Source: Janthinobacterium sp. FW305-129 (lineage in GTDB: Bacteria; Pseudomonadota; Gammaproteobacteria; Burkholderiales; Burkholderiaceae_D). Taken from it: a DNA stretch of 64,000 bases. The stretch covers positions 310,001-374,000 of the forward strand of contig NZ_JACYMM010000003.1 in the NCBI RefSeq assembly GCF_020858115.1. The letters run 5' to 3'. Below, piece after piece: positions 8,036 to 17,733 of this stretch. How positions within the stretch are numbered: position 1 is the first letter of the stretch; each line of letters starts with the position of its first letter. The notes beneath the pieces were generated by a model. The model had not been told where the DNA came from, made no database searches, and worked only from the letters and a program-made list of their open reading frames with translations. The position numbers were made by a program, and so were the translations under genes.

Positions 8036-9421
8036 TTACAGCCAGCCCCGCACGACCATGTCCTTGGCCACATAACGGGCCAGCAACAGGTTGTTGAACG
8101 GCGTAGGATGCACGTCGTCGGCATACGAGTAGTGGCTGACGTCGCCTGCCTTCAGGTTCGTGCCATTGCACACGAGCGAGCTGCCCAGGAGATTGCCTGG
8201 CGCGTTCAGGTCGCACGCCGTTTCCGTGACGTTGGTCAAGCCGTACGGGCCAGGATTGACGCCCTGGTCATGGCTGACGGCAAACACGTCGACCAGCAAG
8301 ACTTTCGCATTGCCATTCAGGCCGCCGCTCAGTTCGCCGTTGAAGGCGCTGACCATGGCATTGATGAGCGCCTTGGTATTGGCATCCTTGCCCAAGCCCG
8401 ATGGCGTGCCGGCCACGTCCGGCAGATTGTTGACGATCACATAATTGGCGCCCTTGGCGATGATCTGGTCCTTGACCAGTGCCACCAGTTCGATTCCCGC
8501 CTGTTTCATGGCGCCAACCAGTGCAGGGCCATTCGCCGCAGCGTAATCGGCGCCGGCCTTGGCACCGGCGGCGTTGCCGGTGACAGTGGCGTCGGCCTTG
8601 GCCTTGGTTGCGGCGGCGGCCGCCAACGCTGGTGCATTCAGATTGCCCGCCATGTAAGCGGCAGTGGCAGCAGCTGTCACCACGGACGCGTCCGTGTGGC
8701 CGGGACGTGCATTTTCCGTCACAATCGCCGCTGCGATGGCCTGCACCGCCGTCGAGGGAACGGTAGCGCCGGCGGCCAGAGCCGTCGCCAGATTGGTAAC
8801 AAAAGCCTGCGCACCGGCGGTCGCACCGGCAGCCAGGCCAGCAGCGGTCGCCTTCGCTTGCAAGTCACCCAGCAGGAATAGCACGTCATTACCGCCGGCC
8901 ATCACGAAGACGGCTTCCGTGCCGCTGAACTTGCCGCCGGAGACTGCCAGGTGGTTCGCGATCTGCGTCACCACGGGCACGGTCAGGGCGCCCAGCGTAC
9001 CGCCTGCCAATTTATTGTTCGGGCCGACGGGGTTGGTCACGCGCGAACCGCCCATGGCGTAGCCGAAGCAGCCGGCATGCTTGACGCGCGGCACGGACAA
9101 GCCCTTCGCCGCATCGCCCTCCAGACCGGTCTCGGCGGCGCATGGCGCGGCCAGGCCGAATTGCGCGGCCAGGTGCTCGGTCCAGTTCTTGCCCGTCAGT
9201 TCAGGATTGATCTTGGTATTGTCGCCATTGATGGTGAACTTGCCGCCACCGAGCTTGGCCACGGTGCCCACGGCATACGAACCGACGTCGGACAGGCTGT
9301 CGCCGAACGACACCTGCGCCGTGTATTTGACTTTCAAGGCTTGATCACCGCCACTGGCGCCGCCGCAACCTGCCAGGACAGCCGCAGCCAGCACGGCCAA
9401 CGCGAATTTTGTTTGATGCAT
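8036..9421 (-). CDS. GDSL/SGNH-family lipoprotein with a large alanine-rich insert
   Basis: This 461-residue protein has a lipoprotein signal ending LAGC (lipid-bearing C19). SGNH blocks are FGDSLSDVGS (S42 nucleophile), GGND (176-179) and a C-terminal DDVHPTP (D435/H438). It is therefore a membrane-anchored esterase or lipase, presumably exposed to the periplasm or the cell surface. Residues 187-303 form an Ala/Gly/Thr-rich low-complexity insert between the catalytic blocks, which typical family members lack. The start ATG has GAGGAGACAA upstream. It lies upstream of the OmpW-type gene on the same strand with a 99-base gap, and the two may be co-transcribed. Confidence 0.85.
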   Translation of the reverse strand: MHQTKFALAVLAAAVLAGCGGASGGDQALKVKYTAQVSFGDSLSDVGSYAVGTVAKLGGGKFTINGDNTKINPELTGKNWTEHLAAQFGLAAPCAAETGLEGDAAKGLSVPRVKHAGCFGYAMGGSRVTNPVGPNNKLAGGTLGALTVPVVTQIANHLAVSGGKFSGTEAVFVMAGGNDVLFLLGDLQAKATAAGLAAGATAGAQAFVTNLATALAAGATVPSTAVQAIAAAIVTENARPGHTDASVVTAAATAAYMAGNLNAPALAAAAATKAKADATVTGNAAGAKAGADYAAANGPALVGAMKQAGIELVALVKDQIIAKGANYVIVNNLPDVAGTPSGLGKDANTKALINAMVSAFNGELSGGLNGNAKVLLVDVFAVSHDQGVNPGPYGLTNVTETACDLNAPGNLLGSSLVCNGTNLKAGDVSHYSYADDVHPTPFNNLLLARYVAKDMVVRGWL

Positions 9422-9600
9422 TTTGTCTCCTCGGTCTTTTTTCTGGTTTCTAAACGAACGGACGTGCTATTCGCTACCCAACTAATATGCCATCGTTCCT
9501 CGGGCTTGCATAGAAAATATGTTTTAAAAATCAACGAAATAACAACACCGACAGCGCCCTGTCACGACCGGACGATCCGCTGAATTATGGAGGATTTAAT

Positions 9601-9675
9601 ATGGTTCGTGGCAAGCATCTCTATTGCGCTGCATCAAGAAAAAGCCCCTTGCGGGGCTTTTTAGGATGCGGATAG
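9601..9675 (+). CDS. possible 24-codon small ORF with a strong ribosome site
   Basis: ATG at 9601 is preceded by GGAGGA six bases upstream, the best ribosome site in this gap. The frame runs 24 codons to a TAG and passes through the intrinsic terminator at 9639-9662. The predicted peptide starts MVRGKHLYCAASRK. No homology is recognised. The stop lies beyond the terminator, so it may be a chance frame, a remnant or a leader peptide. Confidence 0.25.
   Translation: MVRGKHLYCAASRKSPLRGFLGCG
9639..9662. terminator. intrinsic terminator after tsaC
   Basis: AAAAAGCCCC pairs exactly with GGGGCTTTTT around a TTGC loop. On the minus strand it begins at the tsaC stop codon and ends the azlC-to-tsaC gene run. 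It also reads as a terminator on the plus strand. Confidence 0.9.
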
Positions 9676-10683
9676 AAATTGCTGCAAGATGCCACTCGAG
9701 CCGAAGGCGGCGCGCCGCAAACGGTCGTTGATGCCCAGCCACGCGGGGCCGGTGGGCGGTGCTTCGACGAGTATCAGCTCGGCGCCGACCTGGTCCATCG
9801 TGCGCAGCGAGGCATACAGCGCATGTGCGTAATTTTCCGGGTTGGCCGCCAGGCGCACGCTGGCGCTGGCCGGCGGCAGATCCGAGTAGTGGATCAGGGC
9901 CACGCGGCGTCCGTCGTTGAGCAGACGGTTCAAGGTGGCGCGCACCTCGTCGCTGTGCTGCATCGCAACAGGCGTATGTGGCGCGTAGTGCGATTCCAGC
10001 GTGCCCGAGGCGCGCGGCGCGGCCGCGTCGGCAACAGCCGGCGCGCGGCCGATGACGGCGGCGATCTGTTCGCTGCTGATATGGCCGGGACGCAACAGCA
10101 CGGGGCCATGCGTGGCCAGGCGCGACAGGTCGACGATGGTCGACTCGATGCCCACGTCGCTCTGTCCGCCATCGAGGACCAGGCCCAGCAAGCCGCTGAC
10201 GAGTTCCGCCGCAAATTCATCGCGCACGTGCTGCGCCGTGGTGGGGCTGACGTTGCCGAACTTGTTCGCCGACGGCGCCGCCAGGCCGCCCTTGCCGCCC
10301 TTGAAGGTGCGTAGCAATGCGATAGCCACCGGATGCGACGGGCAGCGCAAGCCCACCGTATCCTGGCCGCCGGAAACGGCATCGGGAATATGCGCGGCGC
10401 GCTTGACGATCAGGGTCAGCGGACCGGGCCAGAAAGCGGCCACCAGCTGCTCGGCCTCGACTGGGATGTCATCGGACCAGTGCCCCAGGTCGGCGCCGGG
10501 CGCCACGTGCACGATCACGGGGTGGTCCGAAGGCCGCCCCTTGGCTTCGTAGATGCGCGCCACGGCGGCCGGGTTTTCCGCATCGGCGCCCAGGCCATAC
10601 ACCGTTTCCGTCGGGAAAGCGACGAGGCCGCCCCCTTCCAGCACGGCGGCGGCCGCCGCCAGGTCGTGTGCGGGCACGCTCAC
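9661..10683 (-). CDS. tsaC: L-threonylcarbamoyladenylate synthase (Sua5/TsaC type)
   Basis: The enzyme makes threonylcarbamoyl-AMP from threonine, bicarbonate and ATP, the first step of the tRNA t6A modification. The YrdC domain shows [41 protein letters not shown] and [10 protein letters not shown]-terminal Sua5 domain follows, so this is the long form (about 340 residues) rather than short E. coli TsaC. I place the start at GTG 10683, whose GTGA overlaps the purK stop; a TTG at 10707 is an alternative. It is the last gene of the purine/glycolysis run. Confidence 0.92.
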   Translation of the reverse strand: MSVPAHDLAAAAAVLEGGGLVAFPTETVYGLGADAENPAAVARIYEAKGRPSDHPVIVHVAPGADLGHWSDDIPVEAEQLVAAFWPGPLTLIVKRAAHIPDAVSGGQDTVGLRCPSHPVAIALLRTFKGGKGGLAAPSANKFGNVSPTTAQHVRDEFAAELVSGLLGLVLDGGQSDVGIESTIVDLSRLATHGPVLLRPGHISSEQIAAVIGRAPAVADAAAPRASGTLESHYAPHTPVAMQHSDEVRATLNRLLNDGRRVALIHYSDLPPASASVRLAANPENYAHALYASLRTMDQVGAELILVEAPPTGPAWLGINDRLRRAAFGSSGILQQFLSAS

Positions 10684-11876
10684 GGCGCGATTCCCAGGAT
10701 CAGGCAAGCGTCGCGCAGGCGCTGCTGCGCCTCTTGCAAGCTGGCCGCGATGAAGGTCAGGTGGCCCATCTTGCGGCCACGGCGCGGATCGTCCTTGCCG
10801 TACAGGTGCAAACAGGCGCCCGGCAGGGCCAGGATGCGGTCCCAGGCAGGTTCGCAGGCGACATCGCTGCCGTCGGCAAACCAGGCGTCGCCAAGGATGT
10901 TGAGCATCACGGCCGGCGAATGCTGGCGCACGTCGCCCAGCGGCAGGCGCGCCATGGCCCGCACTTGCTGCGCAAACTGGCTGGTGACGCAGGCATCCAT
11001 CGTGTAGTGGCCGCTGTTGTGCGGACGCGGCGCCATTTCATTGACCACCAGGCTGCCATCTTCCAGCACGAAAAATTCGATGCACAGCACGCCGACATAG
11101 CCGAGTTCGGCAACCATCGCCTGCGCCGCCCGCTGCGCCCTGGCGGCGCAATCGTCGGACACGTTCGGGCCCGGCACCGTGGTGGTAAACAACACGCCGT
11201 CGCGGTGCACGTTTTCGGCGATCGGATACACGACCGATTCGCCGTCCACGCCGCGCGCCGTCAGCACCGACACTTCATACGCCAGCGGCAGCATCTTTTC
11301 CAGCAGGCAAGTTACCTCGCCCATTTCCGCGAACGCGGCGCGCACGTCGTCGCGCGTGCGCACGCGGAACTGGCCCTTGCCGTCATAGCCCATGCGCACG
11401 GTTTTCAAAATGCCTGGCAGCAAGTCGTCACCAATGGCGTCAATATCGGCCTGCGTGGCGATGACCATGTGCGGCGCCGGCAGCACGCCCGATTTCGGAG
11501 CGCAGTCGACAAAGAAACGCTTTTCCGCGATGCGGTCCTGCGCCACCGACACGCCATGGGCGTTGGGCGCCACGAACACGCGTTCGGCCAGGCGCGACAG
11601 GCTGCCGGCCGGCACGTTCTCGAATTCGGTGGTGACGGCCAGGCATTGCGCCGCCAGCGCGTCGAGCCCTGCCGCGTCGCTGTAGCCGGCATTCACCAGG
11701 CGCTGCGCCACCTGCCCCGCAGGGCAGGCGTCCGATGGTTCCAGCACGGCAACCTGGTAGCCCATGCTCTGGGCGGCCTGGGCAAACATGCGGCCGAGCT
11801 GGCCGCCGCCCATCACGCCCAGCCACGCCGGTGGGTTGGCGGCGGGCAGCAATGGGGAAGTCGATTTACTATTCAT
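10680..11876 (-). CDS. purK: 5-(carboxyamino)imidazole ribonucleotide synthase
   Basis: This ATP-grasp enzyme of purine synthesis turns AIR, ATP and bicarbonate into N5-CAIR, which PurE then rearranges. It starts with the nucleotide loop [11 protein letters not shown] and carries the family blocks [29 protein letters not shown] and [15 protein letters not shown]. The product is 398 residues, slightly longer than usual because of an N-terminal tail of about 15 residues. It lies 15 bases after purE and overlaps the probable tsaC start by four bases. Confidence 0.96.
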   Translation of the reverse strand: MNSKSTSPLLPAANPPAWLGVMGGGQLGRMFAQAAQSMGYQVAVLEPSDACPAGQVAQRLVNAGYSDAAGLDALAAQCLAVTTEFENVPAGSLSRLAERVFVAPNAHGVSVAQDRIAEKRFFVDCAPKSGVLPAPHMVIATQADIDAIGDDLLPGILKTVRMGYDGKGQFRVRTRDDVRAAFAEMGEVTCLLEKMLPLAYEVSVLTARGVDGESVVYPIAENVHRDGVLFTTTVPGPNVSDDCAARAQRAAQAMVAELGYVGVLCIEFFVLEDGSLVVNEMAPRPHNSGHYTMDACVTSQFAQQVRAMARLPLGDVRQHSPAVMLNILGDAWFADGSDVACEPAWDRILALPGACLHLYGKDDPRRGRKMGHLTFIAASLQEAQQRLRDACLILGIAP

Positions 11877-11891
11877 TATTTTTCAAACACA

Positions 11892-12389
11892 TTATTCAGG
11901 CAAGACCATGGCCTTGGCGGCGGCCGTTTGCGTCACGCGGAACGCTTCCAGCCGCTCGGCCAGGGCGTCGTCATTGGCGGCAAGCATCGCCACCGCCGTC
12001 AGCGCCGCATTCGCCGCGCCCGCTTCGCCGATGGCGAAGGTGGCCACCGGCACGCCCTTGGGCATTTGCAGGATCGACAACATGGAATCTTCGCCGCGCA
12101 GGTATTTCGATGGCACGGGCACGCCCAGCACGGGCACGATGGTCATCGCCGCCACCATGCCGGGCAGGTGGGCGGCGCCGCCGGCGCCGGCGATGATGGC
12201 GCGCAAGCCGCGCGCGCGCGCGCTTTTCGCGTACGCATACATCTCGTCGGGCATGCGGTGCGCGGAAATGACTTGCGCTTCGTATGGCACGCCAAACTGT
12301 TTCAGCATGGCAACAGCGTTCTGCATCACGTCCCAGTCCGAAGACGAACCCATGATGACGCCGACCAGCGGCTTATTCTGCTCGCTCAT
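11892..12389 (-). CDS. purE: N5-carboxyaminoimidazole ribonucleotide mutase
   Basis: PurE converts N5-CAIR to CAIR in purine synthesis. The 165-residue product has the class I signature [13 protein letters not shown] near the N-terminus, then SAHRMPDEM and [12 protein letters not shown]. Its start codon follows the purC stop by one base, which indicates translational coupling. Confidence 0.97.
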   Translation of the reverse strand: MSEQNKPLVGVIMGSSSDWDVMQNAVAMLKQFGVPYEAQVISAHRMPDEMYAYAKSARARGLRAIIAGAGGAAHLPGMVAAMTIVPVLGVPVPSKYLRGEDSMLSILQMPKGVPVATFAIGEAGAANAALTAVAMLAANDDALAERLEAFRVTQTAAAKAMVLPE

Positions 12390-12390
12390 C

Positions 12391-13284
12391 TCAGGCCTTC
12401 AGCTTCTCGCCCGTCAGGCGTTCGATGGCTTCAAAATACTTGGCCTGGGTTTTTTCGATGACGTCGGCCGGCAGCGCGGGCGCCGGCGCGGTCTTGCCCC
12501 AGGTCAATGTTTCCAGGTAGTCGCGCACGAATTGCTTGTCGAACGATGGCGGCGAAATGCCAGGCTGATACGAATCGGCGGGCCAGAAGCGCGACGAATC
12601 GGCCGTCAGCACTTCATCCATCAGATGCATGACGCCATTGTCGTCCAGGCCGAATTCGAACTTGGTGTCGGCGATGATGATGCCGCGCGTGGCAGCGTAC
12701 TCGGCGGCCGTCTTGTACAGCGCGATGGCGACGTCGCGCATCTTGGCGGCCAGGTCGGCACCGATACGCTCTTCCATTTCAGCAAAGCTGATGTTTTCGT
12801 CATGTTCGCCCAGCTCGGCCTTGGCCGCCGGGGTGAAGATCGGTTCCGGCAGCTTTTCCGCCTGTTGCAGGCCCGCTGGCAGCTTGATGCCGCAGATGCT
12901 GCCCGTGTCCTGGTAATCTTTCCAGCCCGAACCGATGATGTAGCCGCGTACGACTGCCTCGACCATGATAGGCTTCAAGCGCTTGGCCACCACGGCGCGG
13001 CCTTGCACTTGCTCCACTTCCTCGGGCGCCACCACGGATTCCGGCGCCACGCCGGTCAGGTGGTTCGGCACGATGTGGCCCAGTTTCTCGAACCAGAAGT
13101 CGCTCATCTGGTTGAGGACCTTGCCCTTGCCGGGGATAGGCTCGTTCATGACGACATCGAAGGCCGACAGGCGGTCCGTGGTGACGATCAGGATCTTGTC
13201 GTCGCCGACGGCGTAGTTGTCGCGGACCTTGCCGTGGCCCAGCAATGGCAGGGAGTGGATGGAAGTCTGATAGAGGCTGTTCAT
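12391..13284 (-). CDS. purC: phosphoribosylaminoimidazole-succinocarboxamide synthase
   Basis: SAICAR synthase joins CAIR and aspartate in purine synthesis. Family blocks are [10 protein letters not shown] near the N-terminus, [37 protein letters not shown] and [13 protein letters not shown]. The ATG at 13284 gives 297 residues, the usual length; the frame stays open to a GTG at 13356. The order purC-purE-purK after fba and pyk is a recurrent Burkholderiales arrangement. Confidence 0.95.
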   Translation of the reverse strand: MNSLYQTSIHSLPLLGHGKVRDNYAVGDDKILIVTTDRLSAFDVVMNEPIPGKGKVLNQMSDFWFEKLGHIVPNHLTGVAPESVVAPEEVEQVQGRAVVAKRLKPIMVEAVVRGYIIGSGWKDYQDTGSICGIKLPAGLQQAEKLPEPIFTPAAKAELGEHDENISFAEMEERIGADLAAKMRDVAIALYKTAAEYAATRGIIIADTKFEFGLDDNGVMHLMDEVLTADSSRFWPADSYQPGISPPSFDKQFVRDYLETLTWGKTAPAPALPADVIEKTQAKYFEAIERLTGEKLKA

Positions 13285-13390
13285 AGCGGGGGAATAGTTG
13301 GATGAAACGAAACCGGCAGGCAGGGAAGGCGCCCGCCGGTCGAGAAAATCGGGCACGGAGCATTGCTTCCGGCCCGTTCCAGACAGAATT

Positions 13391-14455
13391 TTACTTCACA
13401 ATTTGCGACAGCTCGCCGGCCTTGTAGCGCTCGGCCATTTTTTCCATCGTGATGACCTTGATCTTCGACGCCTGGCCTTCGCAGCCGAAAGCCTGCATGC
13501 GCGCGCGCACGATTTGCTCGGCGGCGGTGCGGGCTGGCTTCAGGAAGTCGCGCGGGTCGAATTTCGACGGGTTCTCAAACAGATACTTGCGGATCGCGGC
13601 CGTCATCGCCAGGCGGATATCGGTATCGATGTTGATCTTGCGCACACCGTGACGGATGCCTTCCTGGATTTCTTCGACTGGCACGCCGTAGGTTTCCTTC
13701 ATGTCGCCGCCGAATTCGCGGATGATGGCCAGCAATTCCTGCGGCACCGACGAGGAACCGTGCATCACCAGGTGGGTGTTCGGGATGCGCGCGTGGATTT
13801 CCTTGATGCGGTCGATGGCCAGAATGTCGCCCGTCGGCTTGCGCGTGAACTTGTAGGCGCCGTGCGAGGTGCCGATGGCGATCGCCAGGGCGTCGCACTG
13901 GGTGCGCTGCACGAAGTCGGCCGCTTGCGCCACGTCCGTCAGCAGTTGCTCGCGGGTCATGGTGCCGTCGGCGCCATGGCCGTCTTCCTTGTCGCCCTTC
14001 ATGGTTTCCAGCGAACCGAGCACGCCCAGTTCCGCTTCCACCGTCACGCCGATGGCGTGCGAGAATTTCACCACTTCACGCGACACTTCCACGTTGTATT
14101 CGTAGGAAGCGACCGACTTGCCGTCCGCTTCCAGCGAACCGTCCATCATCACGGAAGTAAAACCCGAGCGGATGGCGGCCATGCAGACGGCCGGCGACTG
14201 GCCGTGATCCTGGTGCATGACGACGGGAATGTGCGGATACGCTTCGACGGCGGCGTCGATCAGGTGGCGCAGGAACGCTTCACCGGCGTACTTGCGCGCG
14301 CCAGCGGACGCCTGCATGATCACCGGGCTGTTGAGCGCATCGGCGGCAGCCATGATGGCTTGCACTTGCTCCAGGTTGTTGACGTTGAAAGCAGGAATGC
14401 CATAACCGTTTTCGGCGGCATGGTCCAGCAGTTGACGCATGGATACGAGAGACAT
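13391..14455 (-). CDS. fba: class II fructose-bisphosphate aldolase
   Basis: This zinc-dependent aldolase interconverts fructose-1,6-bisphosphate and two triose phosphates. The 354-residue product has the class II signatures [11 protein letters not shown] and [11 protein letters not shown]. Phosphate-binding GTSHGAYKF, the zinc-site HGSSSVPQE and [10 protein letters not shown] follow. A GGAG lies just before the ATG at 14455. It is of the Calvin/glycolysis (CbbA-like) subgroup common in betaproteobacteria. Neighbours pyk and pgk are in the same pathway. Confidence 0.96.
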   Translation of the reverse strand: MSLVSMRQLLDHAAENGYGIPAFNVNNLEQVQAIMAAADALNSPVIMQASAGARKYAGEAFLRHLIDAAVEAYPHIPVVMHQDHGQSPAVCMAAIRSGFTSVMMDGSLEADGKSVASYEYNVEVSREVVKFSHAIGVTVEAELGVLGSLETMKGDKEDGHGADGTMTREQLLTDVAQAADFVQRTQCDALAIAIGTSHGAYKFTRKPTGDILAIDRIKEIHARIPNTHLVMHGSSSVPQELLAIIREFGGDMKETYGVPVEEIQEGIRHGVRKINIDTDIRLAMTAAIRKYLFENPSKFDPRDFLKPARTAAEQIVRARMQAFGCEGQASKIKVITMEKMAERYKAGELSQIVK

Positions 14456-14488
14456 GGTAATACTCCAGAGAACAATAGAAACCGTTGC

Positions 14489-14520
14489 GGCGCTTCGCGG
14501 TCGATGACCGCGGCGGCGCC
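14489..14520 (-). other. GC-rich stem-loop between pyk and fba
   Basis: On the minus strand, CGCGGTC-ATC-GACCGCG forms a perfect 7-bp stem. It is flanked by pairing GGCGC and GCGCC with small internal loops. No T-run follows. It may set the pyk/fba expression ratio through mRNA processing or pausing. Confidence 0.4.
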
Positions 14521-14533
14521 TGAATTCTTACAT

Positions 14534-15982
14534 TTAGTCGAATTCGCCTACTTTGACAATTTTCAAGGCATTCGTACCGCCCACCTGGCCCATCGGCTCG
14601 CCCCAGGTGACGACGATCATGTCGCCCTTCTTGACGATGCCCTGCGCCACCAGCAGCTCTTCCGCCTGCTTCAGCACTTGCGCGCTGGGGGCGTTCTGCA
14701 TCAGATGATACGCCCGAACATTGCGGTACAGCGCGGCTTTGCGCAAAGTCGTTACGCTTGGCGTGAGCGCGTAGATCGGCGTATCGATACTGTGGCGGCT
14801 CATCCACAAAGCGGTGGAACCGGATTCCGTCAGCGCCACGATGGCTTTTACGCGCAGGTGGTGGGCCGTAAACAGCGCGCCATAGGCGATCGACTGGTCG
14901 ATGCGGGTAAACGTAACGTTGAGGAAGTCGGCGTCGAGCTTGTTATATTCGGACTGTTCCGCTTCCACGCAGATGGCGGCCATCATTTCCACCGTCTCGA
15001 TCGGGTACTTGCCCGAGGCCGTTTCGGCCGACGTCATGACGGCGTCCGTGCCGTCGAGCACGGCATTCGCCACGTCGGACACTTCCGCGCGCGTCGGCAC
15101 GGCGTTGACGATCATCGATTCCATCATCTGAGTTGCCGTAATGGCAAGCTTATTCGACGCGCGCGCCATCTTGATCATGCGCTTCTGCAAGGCCGGCACG
15201 GCCGCATTGCCCACCTCGACAGCCAGGTCGCCGCGGGCCACCATGATGCCGTCCGAGGCGTCGAGAATCTCTTGCAGGGCAGGAATGGCTTCCGCGCGCT
15301 CGATCTTGGCGATCATCATCGGCTTGTGGTGGTACGGTTCGCCCGCGATATTGGCCAGCTGGCGCGCCATTTCCATGTCCGTCGCGCATTTCGGGAAGGA
15401 AATGGCCAGATAGTCGGCCTGGAAACTCATGGCCGTCTTGATATCTTCCATATCCTTGGCCGTCAGCGCGGGCGCGGACAGGCCGCCGCCCTGGCGGTTG
15501 ATGCCCTTGTTGTTCGACAACTCGCCGCCAATCTTGACGGTGGTGTGGATTTCGCTGCCTTGGATGCGCTCGACGATCAGCACGATGAGGCCGTCATTCA
15601 GCAGCAGCACGTCGCCCTTGTGCAAGTCGCGCGGCAGGGCCTTGTAGTCGAGGCCGACCCGCTCCTGGTTGCCCAGTTCGCCGTTTTCGCCCCACTTGGC
15701 GTCGAGGATGAAGCGCTCGCCCGCTTCCAGCTCAATGCGCGTGTTTTCAAACTTGCCGACGCGAATCTTCGGCCCTTGCATGTCGGCCATGATGGCCACT
15801 TCGCGCCCGCACTCGGCCGCCGCCAGGCGCACCAGCGCCGCGCGGTCGATATGGTCTTGCGCCTTGCCATGGGAAAAATTCAAGCGCACCACGTCGACGC
15901 CCGCACGTATCATTTTGACCAGGATATCGAAGTCGGTGGAGGCGGGGCCGATTGTTGCTACGATTTTTGTACCGCGTGGCAT
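14534..15982 (-). CDS. pyk: pyruvate kinase
   Basis: The enzyme makes pyruvate and ATP from phosphoenolpyruvate and ADP. The 482-residue product starts with TKIVATIGPAS and then shows RLNFSHG, MADMQGPKIRVG, the active-site block MIAKIERAEAIP and ARGDLAVEVG. KLAITATQMMESMI and a C-terminal domain with TESGSTA follow. The size and sequence fit the PykA-like type. It lies between pgk and fba. Confidence 0.96.
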   Translation of the reverse strand: MPRGTKIVATIGPASTDFDILVKMIRAGVDVVRLNFSHGKAQDHIDRAALVRLAAAECGREVAIMADMQGPKIRVGKFENTRIELEAGERFILDAKWGENGELGNQERVGLDYKALPRDLHKGDVLLLNDGLIVLIVERIQGSEIHTTVKIGGELSNNKGINRQGGGLSAPALTAKDMEDIKTAMSFQADYLAISFPKCATDMEMARQLANIAGEPYHHKPMMIAKIERAEAIPALQEILDASDGIMVARGDLAVEVGNAAVPALQKRMIKMARASNKLAITATQMMESMIVNAVPTRAEVSDVANAVLDGTDAVMTSAETASGKYPIETVEMMAAICVEAEQSEYNKLDADFLNVTFTRIDQSIAYGALFTAHHLRVKAIVALTESGSTALWMSRHSIDTPIYALTPSVTTLRKAALYRNVRAYHLMQNAPSAQVLKQAEELLVAQGIVKKGDMIVVTWGEPMGQVGGTNALKIVKVGEFD

Positions 15983-16040
15983 AGGATTCCTTGTGCGCGA
16001 GCGAAGGTGAGCAAGGCCGGTTGATCAGGCATCCGGCAAG

Positions 16041-16068
16041 GTAAAAGCGCAGCGGTCAGGCTGCGCTT
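16041..16068 (-). terminator. probable intrinsic terminator after pgk
   Basis: AAGCGCAGC and GCTGCGCTT form a perfect 9-bp stem with a six-base loop. On the minus strand it is followed by TTTTAC. The T-run is short, so some read-through into pyk is likely. Confidence 0.65.
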
Positions 16069-16093
16069 GGTATTGCACGACAGTCAGGCTATC

Positions 16094-17305
16094 TCAGCCA
16101 GCACGTTGCATGAGAATTTCCACTGCAGGCAAAGTCTTGCCTTCCAGGAACTCCAGGAAAGCGCCGCCGCCCGTCGAGATATAGCTGATTTGATCGGTAA
16201 TGTCGTATTTGGCAATCGCCGCCAGGGTGTCGCCACCGCCGGCGATCGAGAACGCTTTCGATTCGGCAATGGCCAGGGCCAGGGTCTTGGTGCCGTTGCC
16301 GAACTGGTCGAACTCGAACACGCCGACGGGGCCGTTCCACACGATGGTGCCGGCGGCAGCGATCTGCTGCGCCAGCAGGGCGGCCGTTTTCGGGCCGATA
16401 TCGAGGATCATGTCGTCGTCCGCCACGTCGGCCACGTCCTTGACAGTGGCGGCAGCGGTCGGCGAAAACTCCTTGGCGCACACGACATCGACGGGAATCG
16501 GCACTTGCGCGCCGCGCTTGGCCATGATCTCGATGATGGCTTTCGCTTCCTCGACGAGTTCCGCTTCCACCAGCGACTTGCCGACGTTCAAGCCGACGGC
16601 TTTCATGAAGGTGTTGGCGATGCCGCCGCCGACGATCAGGTTATCGACCTTGTCGGACAGGGCTTTCAGGATGGTCAGCTTGCTCGACACTTTCGAACCG
16701 GCAACGATGGCCAGCAGCGGGCGGGCGGGCGCGTGCAAGGCTTTCCCCAGCGCATCGAGTTCGGCGGCCAGCAGCGGACCGGCGCAAGCGACGGGCGCGA
16801 ACTTGGCGATGCCGTGCGTGGACGCTTCGGCGCGGTGGGCCGTGCCGAACGCGTCATTGACGTAGATATCGCACAATTTGGCCATTTTTTGCGCCAGCTC
16901 ATCGCTGTTTTTCTTTTCGCCCTTGTTGACGCGCACGTTTTCCAGCAGGACGACCTGGCCGGCGGCCAGGTTTTCCAGGCCGGCGCCATCGACCCAGTCT
17001 TGTTTCAGTGCAACTTCCTGGCCCAGCAGTTCGGACAGGCGGGCCGCCACGGGCGCCAGGCTGTCGGCCGGCTTGAACTCGCCTTCCGTCGGACGGCCCA
17101 GGTGCGACGTCACCATGACGGCAGCGCCAGCGTCGAGGGCGGCGCGGATGGCCGGCACCGAGGCGCGGATGCGCGTGTCTTCGGTGATCTTGCCACTGTC
17201 ATCTTGCGGGACGTTCAGGTCGGCGCGGATAAACACGCGCTTGCCTTGCAGTGCATTTTGGGCGATCAAATCTTGCAGACGGATGAAGTTGAGAACAGCT
17301 GACAT
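16094..17305 (-). CDS. pgk: phosphoglycerate kinase
   Basis: The enzyme transfers phosphate between 1,3-bisphosphoglycerate and ADP. Family blocks run in order: [76 protein letters not shown] and GGGDTLAAI. The ATG at 17305 gives the usual 403 residues. The frame is open upstream to 17698 across azlD, but that extension has no homology. gap, often found next to pgk, is absent here. Confidence 0.96.
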   Translation of the reverse strand: MSAVLNFIRLQDLIAQNALQGKRVFIRADLNVPQDDSGKITEDTRIRASVPAIRAALDAGAAVMVTSHLGRPTEGEFKPADSLAPVAARLSELLGQEVALKQDWVDGAGLENLAAGQVVLLENVRVNKGEKKNSDELAQKMAKLCDIYVNDAFGTAHRAEASTHGIAKFAPVACAGPLLAAELDALGKALHAPARPLLAIVAGSKVSSKLTILKALSDKVDNLIVGGGIANTFMKAVGLNVGKSLVEAELVEEAKAIIEIMAKRGAQVPIPVDVVCAKEFSPTAAATVKDVADVADDDMILDIGPKTAALLAQQIAAAGTIVWNGPVGVFEFDQFGNGTKTLALAIAESKAFSIAGGGDTLAAIAKYDITDQISYISTGGGAFLEFLEGKTLPAVEILMQRAG

Positions 17306-17382
17306 GGCGATCCAGATGACGAGTGGAAGGAAGTGCGCTATTTTACCGCAATGACCAGAGCAAATCGCCGATTTGTCCTGCT

Positions 17383-17733
17383 TTACTGAAAAACGTGCAA
17401 CAGTCGCAAGCCCGTGAAAACCAGCATGCCGAAGACGATGGTTTGCAGCATATTGCGGCGAATCACAAAAAAGAGCGTGGCGGCAATACCGGACAAGAGT
17501 TTCAAATTGGACAAGTCGAAGTGCACTTGCTGCCCGTCCATCAGCATGTCGGGCGCGATGATGGCCGCCAGCGCGCAGGCCGGCGCATAGCGCAGCATCT
17601 CGCCCACGCGGCGCGGAATGGTGATGTGGTGGCCGATCAGCCAGAAGGTGCTGCGCGTGGCGGCCGTGGCCACCACCAGCACGGCGATGGCGATCCACAC
17701 GTCGGCCCTGCCCCAGTCTATGCCGTCAAACAT
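17383..17733 (-). CDS. azlD: AzlD-family membrane protein (branched-chain amino acid export)
   Basis: This hydrophobic 116-residue protein has about four predicted membrane segments and the AzlD pattern ([30 protein letters not shown]). AzlD is the small partner of AzlC in transporters that export branched-chain amino acids or azaleucine. The start overlaps the azlC stop by eight bases, so the two are translationally coupled. It is 77 bases upstream of pgk on the same strand. Confidence 0.88.
   Translation of the reverse strand: MFDGIDWGRADVWIAIAVLVVATAATRSTFWLIGHHITIPRRVGEMLRYAPACALAAIIAPDMLMDGQQVHFDLSNLKLLSGIAATLFFVIRRNMLQTIVFGMLVFTGLRLLHVFQ

Noticed and set aside
10668-12461. A 597-codon open frame on the plus strand
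   Set aside because: It is antisense to purK and purE, with Arg/His-rich composition and no recognisable fold.
13298-16024. A 908-codon open frame on the plus strand
   Set aside because: It lies antisense to fba and pyk, which are certain. Its product is His/Arg/Gly-rich with no domain, as expected from the reverse frame of GC-rich genes.
17306-17698. N-terminal extension of the pgk frame
   Set aside because: The frame is open, but the extension overlaps azlD in another frame and has no homology. Family length supports the ATG at 17305.
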